A stretch of DNA of 64,000 bases from Pseudanabaena cinerea FACHB-1277 (GTDB lineage Bacteria; Cyanobacteriota; Cyanobacteriia; Pseudanabaenales; Pseudanabaenaceae). Position 1 is the stretch's first letter. Each line of letters opens with the position of its first letter. The stretch covers positions 1 through 64,000 of the forward strand of contig NZ_JACJPY010000004.1 in the NCBI RefSeq assembly GCF_014696345.1. Direction: 5' to 3'. The notes under the pieces are model-generated. The model worked only from the letters and a program-made list of their open reading frames with translations, made no database searches and had not been told where the DNA came from. Below, piece after piece: positions 18,384-27,644 of the stretch. The translations under genes were made by a program, and so were the position numbers.

Positions 18384-19010
18384 ATGTTACCGTTCGAGCA
18401 AGATTCTGGCTTCAAGCCAGATCAAATTTTAGAAAATCGAGGGCGAGTTGCCATCTTTATTGATGGCTCAAATCTTTTCTACGCCGCCTTACAACTTGGC
18501 ATTGAGATTGACTACACCAAATTACTACTCTGCCTCACCGATGGCTCCCGTTTACTGCGAGCATTTTTCTACACAGGCGTTGATCGCACCAACGAAAAAC
18601 AGCAAGGTTTTTTACTGTGGATGCGGCGCAATGGCTATCGGGTCATTTCTAAGGAACTTGTACAGCTACCTGACGGCTCCAAAAAGGCTAACCTTGATGT
18701 GGAAATAGCCGTAGACATGATGGCATTAATTGGCTCTTATGACACTGCGGTTTTAGTCAGCGGAGATGGGGATCTTGCTTATGCAGTGGATGCCGCCAGC
18801 TATCGAGGTGTGCGCGTTGAAGTGGTTAGCTTGCGCTCCATGACCAGCGATCATCTAATCAACGTTGCCGATCGCTATGTTGACTTAGAGGCAATCAAGG
18901 ACGATATCATGAAAACATCACGTTCTCAGTCCAACAGCCCCGCCATCCCTAGCTATACCTATCGCCCAATCTCTGACCTAGCCTCCATTGAAAGCGATCG
19001 CGACATCTAG
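18384..19010 (+). CDS. LabA-like NYN-domain protein
   Basis: 208 residues from ATG 18384; an in-frame ATG at 18324 would add 20. The NYN/PIN-like nuclease fold is clear: VAIFIDGSNLFYAALQLG (first Asp), ANLDVEIAVDM, then AVLVSGDGDLAYAVDAA with the acidic pair. The block LRAFFYTGVDRTNEKQQGF is near-invariant in cyanobacterial LabA/DUF88 proteins, which in Synechococcus act in negative feedback from the KaiC clock to gene expression. Probably a cytosolic RNA-interacting regulator. Monocistronic; rpsM follows after 242 bases. Confidence 0.8.
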   Translation: MLPFEQDSGFKPDQILENRGRVAIFIDGSNLFYAALQLGIEIDYTKLLLCLTDGSRLLRAFFYTGVDRTNEKQQGFLLWMRRNGYRVISKELVQLPDGSKKANLDVEIAVDMMALIGSYDTAVLVSGDGDLAYAVDAASYRGVRVEVVSLRSMTSDHLINVADRYVDLEAIKDDIMKTSRSQSNSPAIPSYTYRPISDLASIESDRDI

Positions 19011-19252
19011 CAAAAGCCAAACACAACCGCCAAAGTAAAATCAAAAGCTTACCTGACGACAAACTTGAGGGCAGTTTTAGGATTGGTTTTGAGATTACTC
19101 CAAGAAAATATTGACAGAAGTTGCCATTATCCATATATTATAGAGTTCGCTGTAAAATATTACGTCTTCGTAATTTGCCTTTGCGTAATCTGCTTTTGAT
19201 TAGGCAATAGCAGTACAAATCTAAAAACTAACAACAAACTGGGAGATTCATA

Positions 19253-19636
19253 GTGGCTCGCATTGCAGGAGTTGACCTTCCGCGTGACAAGCGCATCGAA
19301 ATAGGACTAACGTATATATACGGAATTGGTCTGACTAGCGCCAAAAAAATCTTAGTAGCTACCAAAATAAACCCCGACACGAGGGTTAAAGACCTTACTG
19401 ATCCTGAAGTAACCACCTTACGTCAAGAAGTAGAAAGCAACTTTCAAGTTGAGGGCGACCTGCGTCGTCTTGAGGGTCTAAGCATCAAACGACTAGTAGA
19501 TATTGGCTGCTATCGAGGTCGCCGCCACCGTATGGGCTTGCCCGTGCGTGGGCAACGTACCCGCACCAATGCCAGAACTCGTCGTGGCGGTCGCCGCACA
19601 GTTGCAGGTAAGAAGAAGGCTCCAGGTAAGAAGTAA
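19253..19636 (+). CDS. rpsM: Ribosomal protein uS13
   Basis: 127 residues, GTG start with GGGAG at 19241-19245. [22 protein letters not shown] and [18 protein letters not shown] are typical uS13, which contacts the head of the 30S subunit and the P-site tRNA. First gene of the cluster here; the infA and rpmJ genes that usually precede it are missing. Confidence 0.97.
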   Translation: MARIAGVDLPRDKRIEIGLTYIYGIGLTSAKKILVATKINPDTRVKDLTDPEVTTLRQEVESNFQVEGDLRRLEGLSIKRLVDIGCYRGRRHRMGLPVRGQRTRTNARTRRGGRRTVAGKKKAPGKK

Positions 19637-19656
19637 GTAAGGATTATTAAGAAACA

Positions 19657-20052
19657 ATGGCTCGTCAAACAACTCGTAGAACTGGCGCACGCAAAAATAA
19701 GCGTAATGTCCCTAACGGAGTCGCTTACATCCAGTCTACTTTCAACAACACAATTGTGACCATTGCCGACACTGTTGGTGATGTGATCTCTTGGTCATCG
19801 GCTGGTGCTAGTGGCTTTAAGGGCGCGAAGAAGGGTACTCCATTTGCCGCCCAGACTGCGGCAGAGTCGGCAGCTAGAAGAGCAATGGAGCAAGGAATGC
19901 GTCAGGTAGAGGTGATGGTCACAGGACCTGGTTCAGGTCGTGAAACCGCAGTAAGGGCTTTGCAAGCTGCGGGCTTAGAGATCACCCTAATCCGTGATAT
20001 TACACCTATTCCTCACAATGGCTGCCGTCCTCCAAAGCGCAGACGGGTGTAA
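19657..20052 (+). CDS. rpsK: Ribosomal protein uS11
   Basis: 131 residues. [18 protein letters not shown] and [12 protein letters not shown] at the C-terminus are conserved uS11 marks; it forms part of the 30S platform. Starts 20 bases after rpsM in the same operon. Confidence 0.97.
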   Translation: MARQTTRRTGARKNKRNVPNGVAYIQSTFNNTIVTIADTVGDVISWSSAGASGFKGAKKGTPFAAQTAAESAARRAMEQGMRQVEVMVTGPGSGRETAVRALQAAGLEITLIRDITPIPHNGCRPPKRRRV

Positions 20053-20176
20053 TTAATTACGCATTAGAACCTACGAATTAACTATTAATCTCGTAACTCG
20101 TAATCCGTAATTTTGTAATTCTCTAATTTCTTCTATTGATTTTCGTTTACTTTTGCAGACATAAGTCGGTACAAAT

Positions 20177-21130
20177 ATGGCACAGTTTCAGGTTGAGTGC
20201 GTTGCATCCCACACAGAAAAAGACAATACCCAGTACAGCCAATTTGTTCTGGAGCCGCTAGATCGGGGGCAAGGCATTACTATCGGAAATGCGCTCAGAC
20301 GAGTGTTGCTTGCCAACCTTGAAGGAGCGGCCGTAACTGCGGTTCGTATTGCTGGTGTTAACCACGAGTTTGCGACAATTCCTGGTGTGCGGGAAGATGT
20401 TCTAGATTTGATGCTCAACCTGAAGGAACTAGTGTTGAAATCTTACAGTTCATCACCGCAGATCATTCGTTTGGTAGAGCGTGGACCGAAGCTAGTCATG
20501 GCAACCAGTTTTCACTCCTTGCCATCGGACATTGAAATTGTTAACCCAAATCAATACATTGCTACCCTCAGTGAGGGCGCAACCCTCGAAATGGAATTAA
20601 CAGTTGAGCGTGGCAAAGGCTACCGTTCTGTAGATCGCTCTAAGGAAGATCACAGCTCACCCATTGACACCCTCAAAATCGATGCAGTGTTTATGCCTGT
20701 TCGGAAGGTCAAGTATGAAATTAAGGATACTCGTATTGGTGATGCAGCCAATAAGGAAAGCCTTCATCTTGATATTTGGACTAACGGCAGTATCACGCCT
20801 CAAGAGGCTCTTAGCCAAGCGGCTAATGTGTTGTTAAACCTGTTTGCGCCCCTCCAAGAAATCACCCTTGCGCCATCCTTGCCACAGGAGCGTGACGAAC
20901 AGGATGAAACTAAGCAAATTCACATTGAGGAGTTGCAATTGTCGGTGCGAGCCTACAACTGCCTCAAACGCGCACAAATCAATACTGTTGCCGATCTATT
21001 GGAATATACCCAAGACGACTTGCTAGAGATTAAAAACTTTGGTCAAAAGTCGGCTGAAGAGGTGATGGATGCTCTAAAACAGCATCTTGGATTAACTTTA
21101 ACCGAGTCTAAGACCTCTAAGGCGATCTAG
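20177..21130 (+). CDS. rpoA: RNA polymerase alpha subunit
   Basis: 317 residues, normal length. N-terminal dimerisation/assembly domain with GNALRRVLL, a linker at about 225-245 and the C-terminal domain with RAYNCLKRAQINTVADLL and NFGQKSAEEV, which contacts activators and UP elements. Placed after rpsK as in other cyanobacteria; 124-base gap. Confidence 0.97.
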   Translation: MAQFQVECVASHTEKDNTQYSQFVLEPLDRGQGITIGNALRRVLLANLEGAAVTAVRIAGVNHEFATIPGVREDVLDLMLNLKELVLKSYSSSPQIIRLVERGPKLVMATSFHSLPSDIEIVNPNQYIATLSEGATLEMELTVERGKGYRSVDRSKEDHSSPIDTLKIDAVFMPVRKVKYEIKDTRIGDAANKESLHLDIWTNGSITPQEALSQAANVLLNLFAPLQEITLAPSLPQERDEQDETKQIHIEELQLSVRAYNCLKRAQINTVADLLEYTQDDLLEIKNFGQKSAEEVMDALKQHLGLTLTESKTSKAI

Positions 21131-21209
21131 GTGGCGATCTAATTTAGCTGCTTAAGTCTAGTTAACATAAGGCTCTTTTGGGAGCTTTTTATTCATTTAG
21201 TACAAATCT

Positions 21210-21644
21210 ATGCGTCACCGTTGTAAAACCCCTCAACTTAATCGCGCTGCCGACCAGCGTAAAGCGCTGTTGCGTGCTTTGACCACTGAGTTAATTCTCA
21301 GAGGTGAGATCAAAACCACTAGGGCTAAGGCAGATGCTGTGCGCTCTAATGTTGATCACATGATTACCCTTGCCAAGGATGGTTCTCTCCATGCCCGTCG
21401 GCAAGCGATCGCTTATCTTTATGATATTTCGGTCAAGGATGGTGAGCCTGTCAGCGATCGCCCGATGACTAAAACCAAACAAGAGCAACTGCCTGAGGAA
21501 GATCGTGTAACTACCTTAGTCGATCTACTCTTTAGTCAAGCCAAGGATCGCTATGCTGCTCGCAATGGTGGTTATACCCGTATTATCCGCACTGTTAGCC
21601 GTCGTGGTGACAATGCGGAAATGGCGATCTTACAGCTTGTTTAA
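21210..21644 (+). CDS. rplQ: Ribosomal protein bL17 with a central insertion
   Basis: 144 residues against about 116 in most cyanobacteria. The N-terminal block [18 protein letters not shown] and the C-terminal [22 protein letters not shown] are normal. About 27 extra residues (roughly 76-103, from [12 protein letters not shown] to EEDRVTT) sit between the last helices, where relatives go straight from YIYD to LVHALF. Large-subunit protein near the exit tunnel. Confidence 0.95.
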   Translation: MRHRCKTPQLNRAADQRKALLRALTTELILRGEIKTTRAKADAVRSNVDHMITLAKDGSLHARRQAIAYLYDISVKDGEPVSDRPMTKTKQEQLPEEDRVTTLVDLLFSQAKDRYAARNGGYTRIIRTVSRRGDNAEMAILQLV

Positions 21645-21668
21645 ATTGGTTAGTTAGCTTGTGCAGGT

Positions 21669-22484
21669 ATGGCTTTTGCAACTGACTCTGAGTTTACCCA
21701 TCGCGTGGCTTTAGTTATTCAATATCTAGGTACGCATTATTACGGGTGGCAGAGACAGCCAAATCATCCCTCTGTGCAGCAAACCATTGAAGAAGCGATC
21801 GCTAAAATCTGTGGCAACTTGACAGTTGTACATAGTGCTGGGCGCACTGATACAGGAGTTCATGCTGCCGCCCAAGTGGCGCATTTTGATACTTCGAGTA
21901 TGATCCCTGCCCACCGTTGGGCAAAGGTGCTGAACAGCTATCTGCCCGAAGATATCCTGATCTGTGGTTCGACAGAGGTGGACAACGATTGGCACGCAAG
22001 ATTTTCGGCGACATGGCGGCGTTATCGTTACACGATCTACACCGCAGCAATTCCCAATCTCTTTGTAAAGCAGTTCAGTTGGCACTACTACCACCACCAT
22101 CTCGATGAAACGCTAATCCACCAAGCTCTACAGCCTATGCTAGGGGATCAAGATATGGCAGCTTTTCAAAGAGCAGGTTCTAGCCGTCCCCATAGTCGCT
22201 TGCATTTACAGGAAGCTATGTGTTGGCGCGATGGCGATTATGTCCATGTCGAGGTTCAAGCTAGTGGTTTTCTGTATGGCATGATCCGCTTGTTGGTAGG
22301 TCAGTTAGTGGACGTGGGTCGTTCCAGTCTCAGTATTGAGGCTTTTACAGAGCGTTGGCAGTCAAAGCGCCGTATTGAGGTGAAATATGCTGCCCCACCC
22401 CAAGGACTTTGCCTCTTAGCGATCGGTTATAGCGATCATCCCTTTGCTGATTTGCCATTAAGCAAGACTTTTTTAAATTTATAG
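21669..22484 (+). CDS. truA: tRNA pseudouridine(38-40) synthase
   Basis: 271 residues. QYLGTHYYGWQRQPNHPSVQ, the catalytic-Asp motif AGRTDTGVHA and FLYGMIRLLVG are TruA signatures. Isomerises uridines in the anticodon arm. Starts 24 bases after rplQ in the ribosomal operon. Confidence 0.96.
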   Translation: MAFATDSEFTHRVALVIQYLGTHYYGWQRQPNHPSVQQTIEEAIAKICGNLTVVHSAGRTDTGVHAAAQVAHFDTSSMIPAHRWAKVLNSYLPEDILICGSTEVDNDWHARFSATWRRYRYTIYTAAIPNLFVKQFSWHYYHHHLDETLIHQALQPMLGDQDMAAFQRAGSSRPHSRLHLQEAMCWRDGDYVHVEVQASGFLYGMIRLLVGQLVDVGRSSLSIEAFTERWQSKRRIEVKYAAPPQGLCLLAIGYSDHPFADLPLSKTFLNL

Positions 22485-22509
22485 ATAAACTTCGTTTGTA
22501 GAGAAATCA

Positions 22510-22977
22510 ATGACTACAACTACACTCACTCCGAACAAAAGCTACTTACCTAAAGACCCCGAACGTAAGTGGTATTTGATTGATGCAGAAGGGCAGCGTC
22601 TCGGCAGACTTGCTGGGGCGATCGCCATGATTTTGCGCGGTAAGGACAAACCTATCTACACACCTCACCTAGATACAGGTGATTTTGTGGTGGTAATTAA
22701 TGCCGAAAAGATTGCTGTCACTGGTAAAAAATCCACCCAAAAGCTATACAGAAGACATTCTGGTCGTCCAGGCGGTATGAAGGTAGAAACTTTTGACAAG
22801 GTGCTTGCCCGTGTACCTGAGCGCATTCTTGAACACGCCGTCAAAGGGATGTTGCCTAAAAATACTCTTGGTCGTCAGCTTTTCACGAAGCTTAAGGTTT
22901 ATAAGGGTTCTAGCCATCCCCATGATGCTCAGCAGCCTGAAACCTTGGTAATTAATACGATTCCATCGCAAAAGTAG
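22510..22977 (+). CDS. rplM: Ribosomal protein uL13
   Basis: 155 residues. [38 protein letters not shown] and [14 protein letters not shown] are typical of uL13. Early-assembling 50S protein; followed after 9 bases by rpsI. Confidence 0.97.
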   Translation: MTTTTLTPNKSYLPKDPERKWYLIDAEGQRLGRLAGAIAMILRGKDKPIYTPHLDTGDFVVVINAEKIAVTGKKSTQKLYRRHSGRPGGMKVETFDKVLARVPERILEHAVKGMLPKNTLGRQLFTKLKVYKGSSHPHDAQQPETLVINTIPSQK

Positions 22978-22986
22978 GAGAAACTA

Positions 22987-23400
22987 ATGTCTGACACTGA
23001 ACGTTCTAATCGTGCTGTCTATTGGGGAACTGGTCGCCGTAAGACTGCCGTTGCCCGTGTGCGTCTTGTGCCTGGTGAAGGCAAAGTAGTGATCAATGGC
23101 AAGCCTGGTGATCTCTATTTGCAATTTAACCCTACCTACATTGCAGGAGTTAAGGCTCCTCTAGAAACCCTAGGTTTGGAAAATGAGTATGACGTTTTGG
23201 TCAATGCTCATGGTGGTGGTGTTACAGGGCAAGCTGATGCCATTCGCTTAGGTGTTGCCCGTGCGTTGTGTGAGCTTGCGCCTGAAAACCGCAAACCCCT
23301 CAAGGTAGAAGGCTACATGACCCGCGACCCTCGCTGTAAGGAACGTCGTAAGTATGGTCTTAAGAAAGCGCGTAAGGCTCCTCAATACTCGAAGCGATAG
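22987..23400 (+). CDS. rpsI: Ribosomal protein uS9
   Basis: 137 residues. [19 protein letters not shown] and the C-terminal [18 protein letters not shown], whose last residues reach the P-site tRNA, identify uS9. Ribosome site GGAGAAAC just before ATG. Last gene of the cluster; a terminator follows and rpmE is not adjacent. Confidence 0.97.
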   Translation: MSDTERSNRAVYWGTGRRKTAVARVRLVPGEGKVVINGKPGDLYLQFNPTYIAGVKAPLETLGLENEYDVLVNAHGGGVTGQADAIRLGVARALCELAPENRKPLKVEGYMTRDPRCKERRKYGLKKARKAPQYSKR

Positions 23401-23431
23401 ATTTGATTTTCATAATTTGCAAATAATTCAC

Positions 23432-23461
23432 AAAAAGGTTCCATCTGTGGAACTTTTTTTT
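23432..23461 (+). terminator. Terminator of the ribosomal cluster
   Basis: Hairpin AAAAAGGTTCCA / TGGAACTTTTTT with one G-U pair and a TCTG loop followed by T residues, 32 bases after the rpsI stop. Confidence 0.85.
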
Positions 23462-23463
23462 GA

Positions 23464-23610
23464 TTAAGGAAACCAAGAAGAGCCTAAAGAAGAGAGAGAA
23501 GAGTAATGCTGGATAATGGAATCTAAAGGAGGAATAAGGTCAAGGGAAGAAATACGGTCACGAATGTATGCAAAAAAGCTGATACCCAACTTACGAGTAG
23601 TGTCAAAGAG
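23464..23610 (-). pseudogene. Transposase C-terminal remnant
   Basis: A frame of 48 codons without a start (a stop lies directly before it) reads LFDTTRKLGISFFAYIRDRI and ends SLGSSWFP. This resembles the C-terminal end of a transposase common in cyanobacteria; the family is not assigned. The remainder of the element is gone. Confidence 0.45.
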
Positions 23611-23617
23611 CTAATTG

Positions 23618-23760
23618 ACTGACAAATCTTAACCATAAACGGGCAAGATGTCCGTTCCACAAGAATTCTGCCTTTGTAGGTCAGACAACTGGACTGACAA
23701 GGTTTGCTAGTACTTTTGTCAGTCAATCAGCTTTGCTCAGTCCATCAGGTACTACGCAGC
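23618..23760. repeat. Repeat cluster with GACTGACAA half-sites
   Basis: GACTGACAA occurs at 23619 and 23692 and inverted (TTGTCAGTC) near 23718. Between them lies ACGGGCAAGATGTCCGT (imperfect palindrome) and TTTGTAGGTCA. The order of ATGTC and TTTGTAGGTCA is repeated in diverged form at 46121-46215. Probably the scar of mobile or repeated elements. Confidence 0.45.
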
Positions 23761-23765
23761 TTAAT

Positions 23766-24413
23766 TTACTTTTTCTTAGATACCTTTGCAGCAGGAACCT
23801 CTACACTTAACTCTAGGGAGTTAGAATTTTCTGTTTTGTCAGCTTGCTCATCGATTTGCTCATCAGCTTGTTCATCAGATGTTATTGCCGATGATGGTGA
23901 CTCAACGATAGATTGCAACTCTGGATTTAGCTTAGGATCGGCAGATGGGGATTTGAGAGCATCATCAAGGATTTGCCGAGCATTCTCGGCTTGAGATCGC
24001 GCATCTAAGAAGCGCATATTTAGTTGGGCAAAATTTTTGAGAATCTTAAAACCATCTTTAATATTGTTAATTTGCTCTTCAGATACAGTCTCATCACTGA
24101 ACAAAATATCAATCTGCGATCGCACCTGCATTGCATCAGTACGTAGCTCTTGAATTTTAATTTTGAGGGTAGCAAGGTTGTTGAGTACTTGCACCGCCTG
24201 AGTAATCGGATCTTCGCGCTCTTCGGACATGGTAAGCTCTCTCACTTCTATAAATTGATCGGGACTGAAGCCATCGGCAAGATCGGTATCGAGCTTACCT
24301 GAATCCATTAGCTCCATCAGTTCGTTCATAGCCTTTTCTCGCGCTTTGGGCGAGTCTTTGCCAGCAATGGTTAAAACGATCTCTGGACTCTGAGCAAGGG
24401 TATAGCGAACCAT
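23766..24413 (-). CDS. Conserved hypothetical protein, helical
   Basis: 215 residues, no recognised family. It begins MVRYTLAQSPEIVLTIAGKD, which resembles conserved cyanobacterial proteins of unknown function. Residues 70-160 are predicted mostly helical with heptad-like spacing; the last 55 are acidic, low-complexity (DEQADEQIDEQADKT) and end in KKK. No signal peptide or membrane segment. It faces the sulfate-binding gene divergently. Confidence 0.7.
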   Translation of the reverse strand: MVRYTLAQSPEIVLTIAGKDSPKAREKAMNELMELMDSGKLDTDLADGFSPDQFIEVRELTMSEEREDPITQAVQVLNNLATLKIKIQELRTDAMQVRSQIDILFSDETVSEEQINNIKDGFKILKNFAQLNMRFLDARSQAENARQILDDALKSPSADPKLNPELQSIVESPSSAITSDEQADEQIDEQADKTENSNSLELSVEVPAAKVSKKK

Positions 24414-24481
24414 AGAATTAATTTGAGTTTGTTACGTTAAGCGCGATATTTAGGTTTGCGCCCTTTGTAATATATCGCGTA

Positions 24482-24521
24482 ATACCGATTCACAAAAGTG
24501 TTGTCACATTTTTGTGAATTA
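24482..24521. repeat. ATACC-type dispersed palindrome
   Basis: Arms ATTCACAAAA (24488-24497) and TTTTGTGAAT (24510-24519) within AATACCGATTC. A clearly related copy in inverted orientation lies at 63926-63966. It sits in the divergent spacer before the sulfate transport operon. Confidence 0.55.
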
Positions 24522-24574
24522 CAAACTAAACCCAGTAAATTTGTTTGTACATTGGGCAGAATTGCTGTATGGTA

Positions 24575-24600
24575 TTTAAATACGGTAACTACACCGAGAT
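24575..24600 (+). promoter_or_regulatory. TACGGTA regulatory motif before sbpA
   Basis: TATTTAAATACGGTAACTAC, with TACGGTA at 24581-24587, lies 45 bases before the sbpA start. The same core with similar right flank precedes the cysR-like, cysK, cysA and rhodanese genes. Part of GTATTTAAATAC, itself a palindrome. Confidence 0.6.
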
Positions 24601-24631
24601 ATCGTAGATTAAATTTTGGAGATACAACAAT

Positions 24632-25810
24632 ATGAGTTCAAGGTATCAGCAGCCTTTGGGTAAATCCAAATCGGCAATGCAAGCGATCGCTAGTCTAGTC
24701 AGCAATACATTCAATAACCTGTGGAGACGCAAATTTATCTCCTTTTTCCTCGCAGGCGCACTCATCAGCGTCACCATGGCAGCCTGCACCGCCACCACAC
24801 CTACGCCCCCTCCTACCGCAAGTCCTGCGTCCCAAACAACTACAGCAGCATCACCCACAGGCGCACCCAAAAAGGATGTCGAGTTAACCCTTGTATCCTT
24901 TGCTGTCACCAAACAAGCACACGAAAATATCATTCCTAAATTTGTCGAGAAATGGCAAAAAGAACAAAATCAAAAAGTTATATTTAGGCAAAGTTATGGC
25001 GGCTCAGGCTCCCAAACTCGCGCTGTCATTGATGGACTCGAAGCTGATGTTGTCCATCTGGCGCTGGCGGCGGATACAAGTAAAATCGAAAAGGCAGGAC
25101 TAATTGATAAGGGCTGGGAACAAGAATATCCCAATGATGGCATCGTTTCTAAGTCTGTGCCTGTGATTGTGACCCGTGATGGCAATCCTAAAAACATTAA
25201 AGATTGGGCTGATCTGGAGAAAGATGGCGTTAGCCTAATTACGGCTGATCCTAAGACATCAGGCGTAGCCCGTTGGAACTTCTTAGCGCTCTGGAATGCC
25301 GCTTTTAAAAAGGGTGGTAGCGATGAAAAGGCTCTAGAAGCCTTAACTAGGGTCTATACCAATGTACCGATTTTAACTAAAGATGCTAGAGAAGCCACCG
25401 ATGCTTTCTTTAAACAAGGGCAAGGTGATGCCCTGATTAACTATGAGAATGAAATTATTCTTGCATCTCAAAAAGGAACTAAGGTGAATTATGTAATTCC
25501 TGAAGTTAATTTCTCTATCGATAATCCGATCGCGGTTGTTGATAAGAACGTGGCTAAGCATGGTAACAAGGAAGTTGCCGAAGCCTTTGTGAAATTCCTA
25601 TATTCTCCTGAAGCGCAAACTGAATTTGCCAAGGTGGGATTCCGTCCTGTAGATGAAACTGTTGCTAAAGAAAAGCAATTTGTTGAGCAGTTCCCAGTTG
25701 TAAAGGATCTGGCCACAGTCAAAGACCTGGGCGGTTGGGATGCCATCAATAAAAAATTCTTTGCTGATGGTGCAGCCTTTGACCAAATTCAAGCCAAAAT
25801 TAAACGTTAG
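24632..25810 (+). CDS. sbpA: Sulfate ABC transporter, substrate-binding protein
   Basis: 392 residues. A membrane leader at about 32-50 ends in the lipobox-like TMAAC, so a lipoprotein anchored to the inner membrane is likely, followed by a Pro/Thr/Ala-rich spacer. The binding domain has VSFAVTKQAHENIIPKF, QSYGGSGSQTRAVIDGL and DPKTSGVARWNFLALW, typical of sulfate/thiosulfate-binding proteins. First gene of sbpA-cysT-cysW-NIL; it captures sulfate for CysTW/CysA. Confidence 0.93.
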   Translation: MSSRYQQPLGKSKSAMQAIASLVSNTFNNLWRRKFISFFLAGALISVTMAACTATTPTPPPTASPASQTTTAASPTGAPKKDVELTLVSFAVTKQAHENIIPKFVEKWQKEQNQKVIFRQSYGGSGSQTRAVIDGLEADVVHLALAADTSKIEKAGLIDKGWEQEYPNDGIVSKSVPVIVTRDGNPKNIKDWADLEKDGVSLITADPKTSGVARWNFLALWNAAFKKGGSDEKALEALTRVYTNVPILTKDAREATDAFFKQGQGDALINYENEIILASQKGTKVNYVIPEVNFSIDNPIAVVDKNVAKHGNKEVAEAFVKFLYSPEAQTEFAKVGFRPVDETVAKEKQFVEQFPVVKDLATVKDLGGWDAINKKFFADGAAFDQIQAKIKR

Positions 25811-25892
25811 TCTTACATATATTCAAGAATATTTTTAAAAGTATTACTCAGTGATACTTTTAACAATATTTCTGTACTCCTCAAAAATTAAT

Positions 25893-26744
25893 ATGGTCAC
25901 GACAACACCTGACAGTAAGCGTCAAGCTAATCCTGTCTTCCTATTTTTTGGCAAAATCCCTTGGACATGGGTAATCACCTTTGTATATCTGGCATTCCTG
26001 CTAGTTTTGCCGATCGCCGCCCTAATTACCAAGGCTGCTAGCGAACCCTTCGATAGTTTTTGGAAAACTGCCACATCTCCTATTGCCATCTCTAGTTACG
26101 AAATCACCTTTGTCACCGCCCTAGCCGCCGCCACCCTCAATGGCATTTTCGGCACATTGATTGCTTGGGTAATTGTGCGTTACCAGTTCCGAGGCAAACG
26201 TTTTCTCGAAGCTGTGGTGGATTTGCCCTTTGCTTTGCCCACAGCAGTTGCAGGCTTAACCCTCGCTACAGTCTATAGTGATAAGGGCTGGATCGGCTCA
26301 CTTCTCGCACCCTTAGGCATCAAGGTTGCCTTTACGCGATTAGGTCTATTTGTGGCGATGGTTTTTATTTCTCTTCCTTTTATTGTCCGCACGGTGCAAC
26401 CTGTGCTTACGGATTTAGAAAAGGAAATAGAAGAGGCGGCTTGGTCGCTAGGAGCATCGCAATTCCAGACTTTTACGAAAGTGATTTTGCCACCACTCAT
26501 GCCTTCGATCTTGACAGGCATAGCCCTTGGCTTTTCCCGTGCGGTTGGGGAATATGGCTCAACGGTGATTATTGCTTCTAATACGCCTTTTAGGGATTTA
26601 ATCACACCAATTTTGATCTTCCAACGTCTAGAACAATACGACTATGTAGGGGCGACGGTAATTGGGGCAGTGATGTTAGCTATTTCCTTTGTGAGTCTTT
26701 TGGCAATCAATCTATTGCAAGCATGGAGCAAAAAGTATGGCTAA
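25893..26744 (+). CDS. cysT: Sulfate ABC transporter permease CysT
   Basis: 283 residues from ATG 25893; an upstream frame from 25851 has no ribosome site or family similarity. Six membrane helices, VVDLPFALPTAVAGLTLA, and the EAA loop EEAAWSLGASQFQTFTKVILP that contacts CysA. Overlaps cysW by 8 bases, indicating translational coupling. Confidence 0.93.
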   Translation: MVTTTPDSKRQANPVFLFFGKIPWTWVITFVYLAFLLVLPIAALITKAASEPFDSFWKTATSPIAISSYEITFVTALAAATLNGIFGTLIAWVIVRYQFRGKRFLEAVVDLPFALPTAVAGLTLATVYSDKGWIGSLLAPLGIKVAFTRLGLFVAMVFISLPFIVRTVQPVLTDLEKEIEEAAWSLGASQFQTFTKVILPPLMPSILTGIALGFSRAVGEYGSTVIIASNTPFRDLITPILIFQRLEQYDYVGATVIGAVMLAISFVSLLAINLLQAWSKKYG

Positions 26745-27618
26745 TCTCAATAGTTCTATAAATGACTATACTCAGAATTTACCTCAATCTCAAACTAAAA
26801 AAGTGAAGCAGAACTTTGCTCGAACAATCTTAATTGGGATTGCTTTTTTATATTTGGGGTTAGTGTTGCTCATCCCTGCGGCAAATGTGTTTGTCCAAGC
26901 CTTTGCTAAGGGATTTGCCCCCTTACTGGATTCTTTCAAGCGTGAAGATTTTCTCTCCGCAATTAAACTAACCGTTGGTTTAGCATTAGTTGCTTTGCCA
27001 TTGAATACAATTTTTGGACTCAGTGCCGCTTGGGCGATCGCCCGCAATAAGTTCCCTGGCAAAGCCTTATTACTGAGCATTATTGACTTGCCTTTCTCCA
27101 TTTCCCCTGTGGTGGCAGGTTTAATGATCGTTTTGCTATATGGTCGCATTGGTTGGTTTGGCTCATTTCTAGAAGCCAACAACATCAAAATTATCTTTGC
27201 TTTCCCAGGAATGCTGTTGGCGACAATCTTTGTCAGTATGCCTTTTATTGCCCGTGAAGTTATTCCTGTATTGGATGAAATGGGAACCGAGCAAGAAGAG
27301 GCAGCACGAACCCTTGGCGCTAATGACTGGCAGATTTTCTGGAAAGTCGTTGTTCCCAATATCCGATGGGGTTTGCTCTATGGCTTAGTGTTGACTAATG
27401 CAAGGGCTATGGGTGAGTTTGGTGCGGTTTCAGTCGTTTCTGGCAATATTGCGTCAAAAACCCAAAGCTTACCTCTTTTTGTTGAGGAGGCTTACAAAAA
27501 TTATGAGAATGAAGTTGCTTATTCGGCAGCAGTTCTGCTTGCTCTGTTAGCTGTTGTTACTCTAGTTCTCAAGGAAATTTTGGAACGCAAAACCCATAAT
27601 CCTAATGAACGGGAATAA
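26737..27618 (+). CDS. cysW: Sulfate ABC transporter permease CysW
   Basis: 293 residues, membrane helices as in CysW; EAA loop EEAARTLGANDWQIFWKVVVP at about 190 and the conserved NARAMGEFGAVSVVSGNI. Forms the transmembrane channel with CysT. Followed after 26 bases by the NIL-domain gene. Confidence 0.93.
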   Translation: MANLNSSINDYTQNLPQSQTKKVKQNFARTILIGIAFLYLGLVLLIPAANVFVQAFAKGFAPLLDSFKREDFLSAIKLTVGLALVALPLNTIFGLSAAWAIARNKFPGKALLLSIIDLPFSISPVVAGLMIVLLYGRIGWFGSFLEANNIKIIFAFPGMLLATIFVSMPFIAREVIPVLDEMGTEQEEAARTLGANDWQIFWKVVVPNIRWGLLYGLVLTNARAMGEFGAVSVVSGNIASKTQSLPLFVEEAYKNYENEVAYSAAVLLALLAVVTLVLKEILERKTHNPNERE

Positions 27619-27644
27619 TGGTGATGTAAAAGGAGGTTAATTCT

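Noticed and set aside
21165..21195. Terminator between rpoA and rplQ
   Set aside because: Only a 4-5 bp imperfect stem (GCTC/GAGC) before the T-run; likely read through within the ribosomal operon.
23523..23726. 67-codon minus-strand frame near the transposase remnant
   Set aside because: Different frame from the recognisable transposase tail and built from repeated GACTGACAA units.
26790..27359. 189-codon minus-strand frame over cysW
   Set aside because: Antisense shadow of a conserved permease; no family features.
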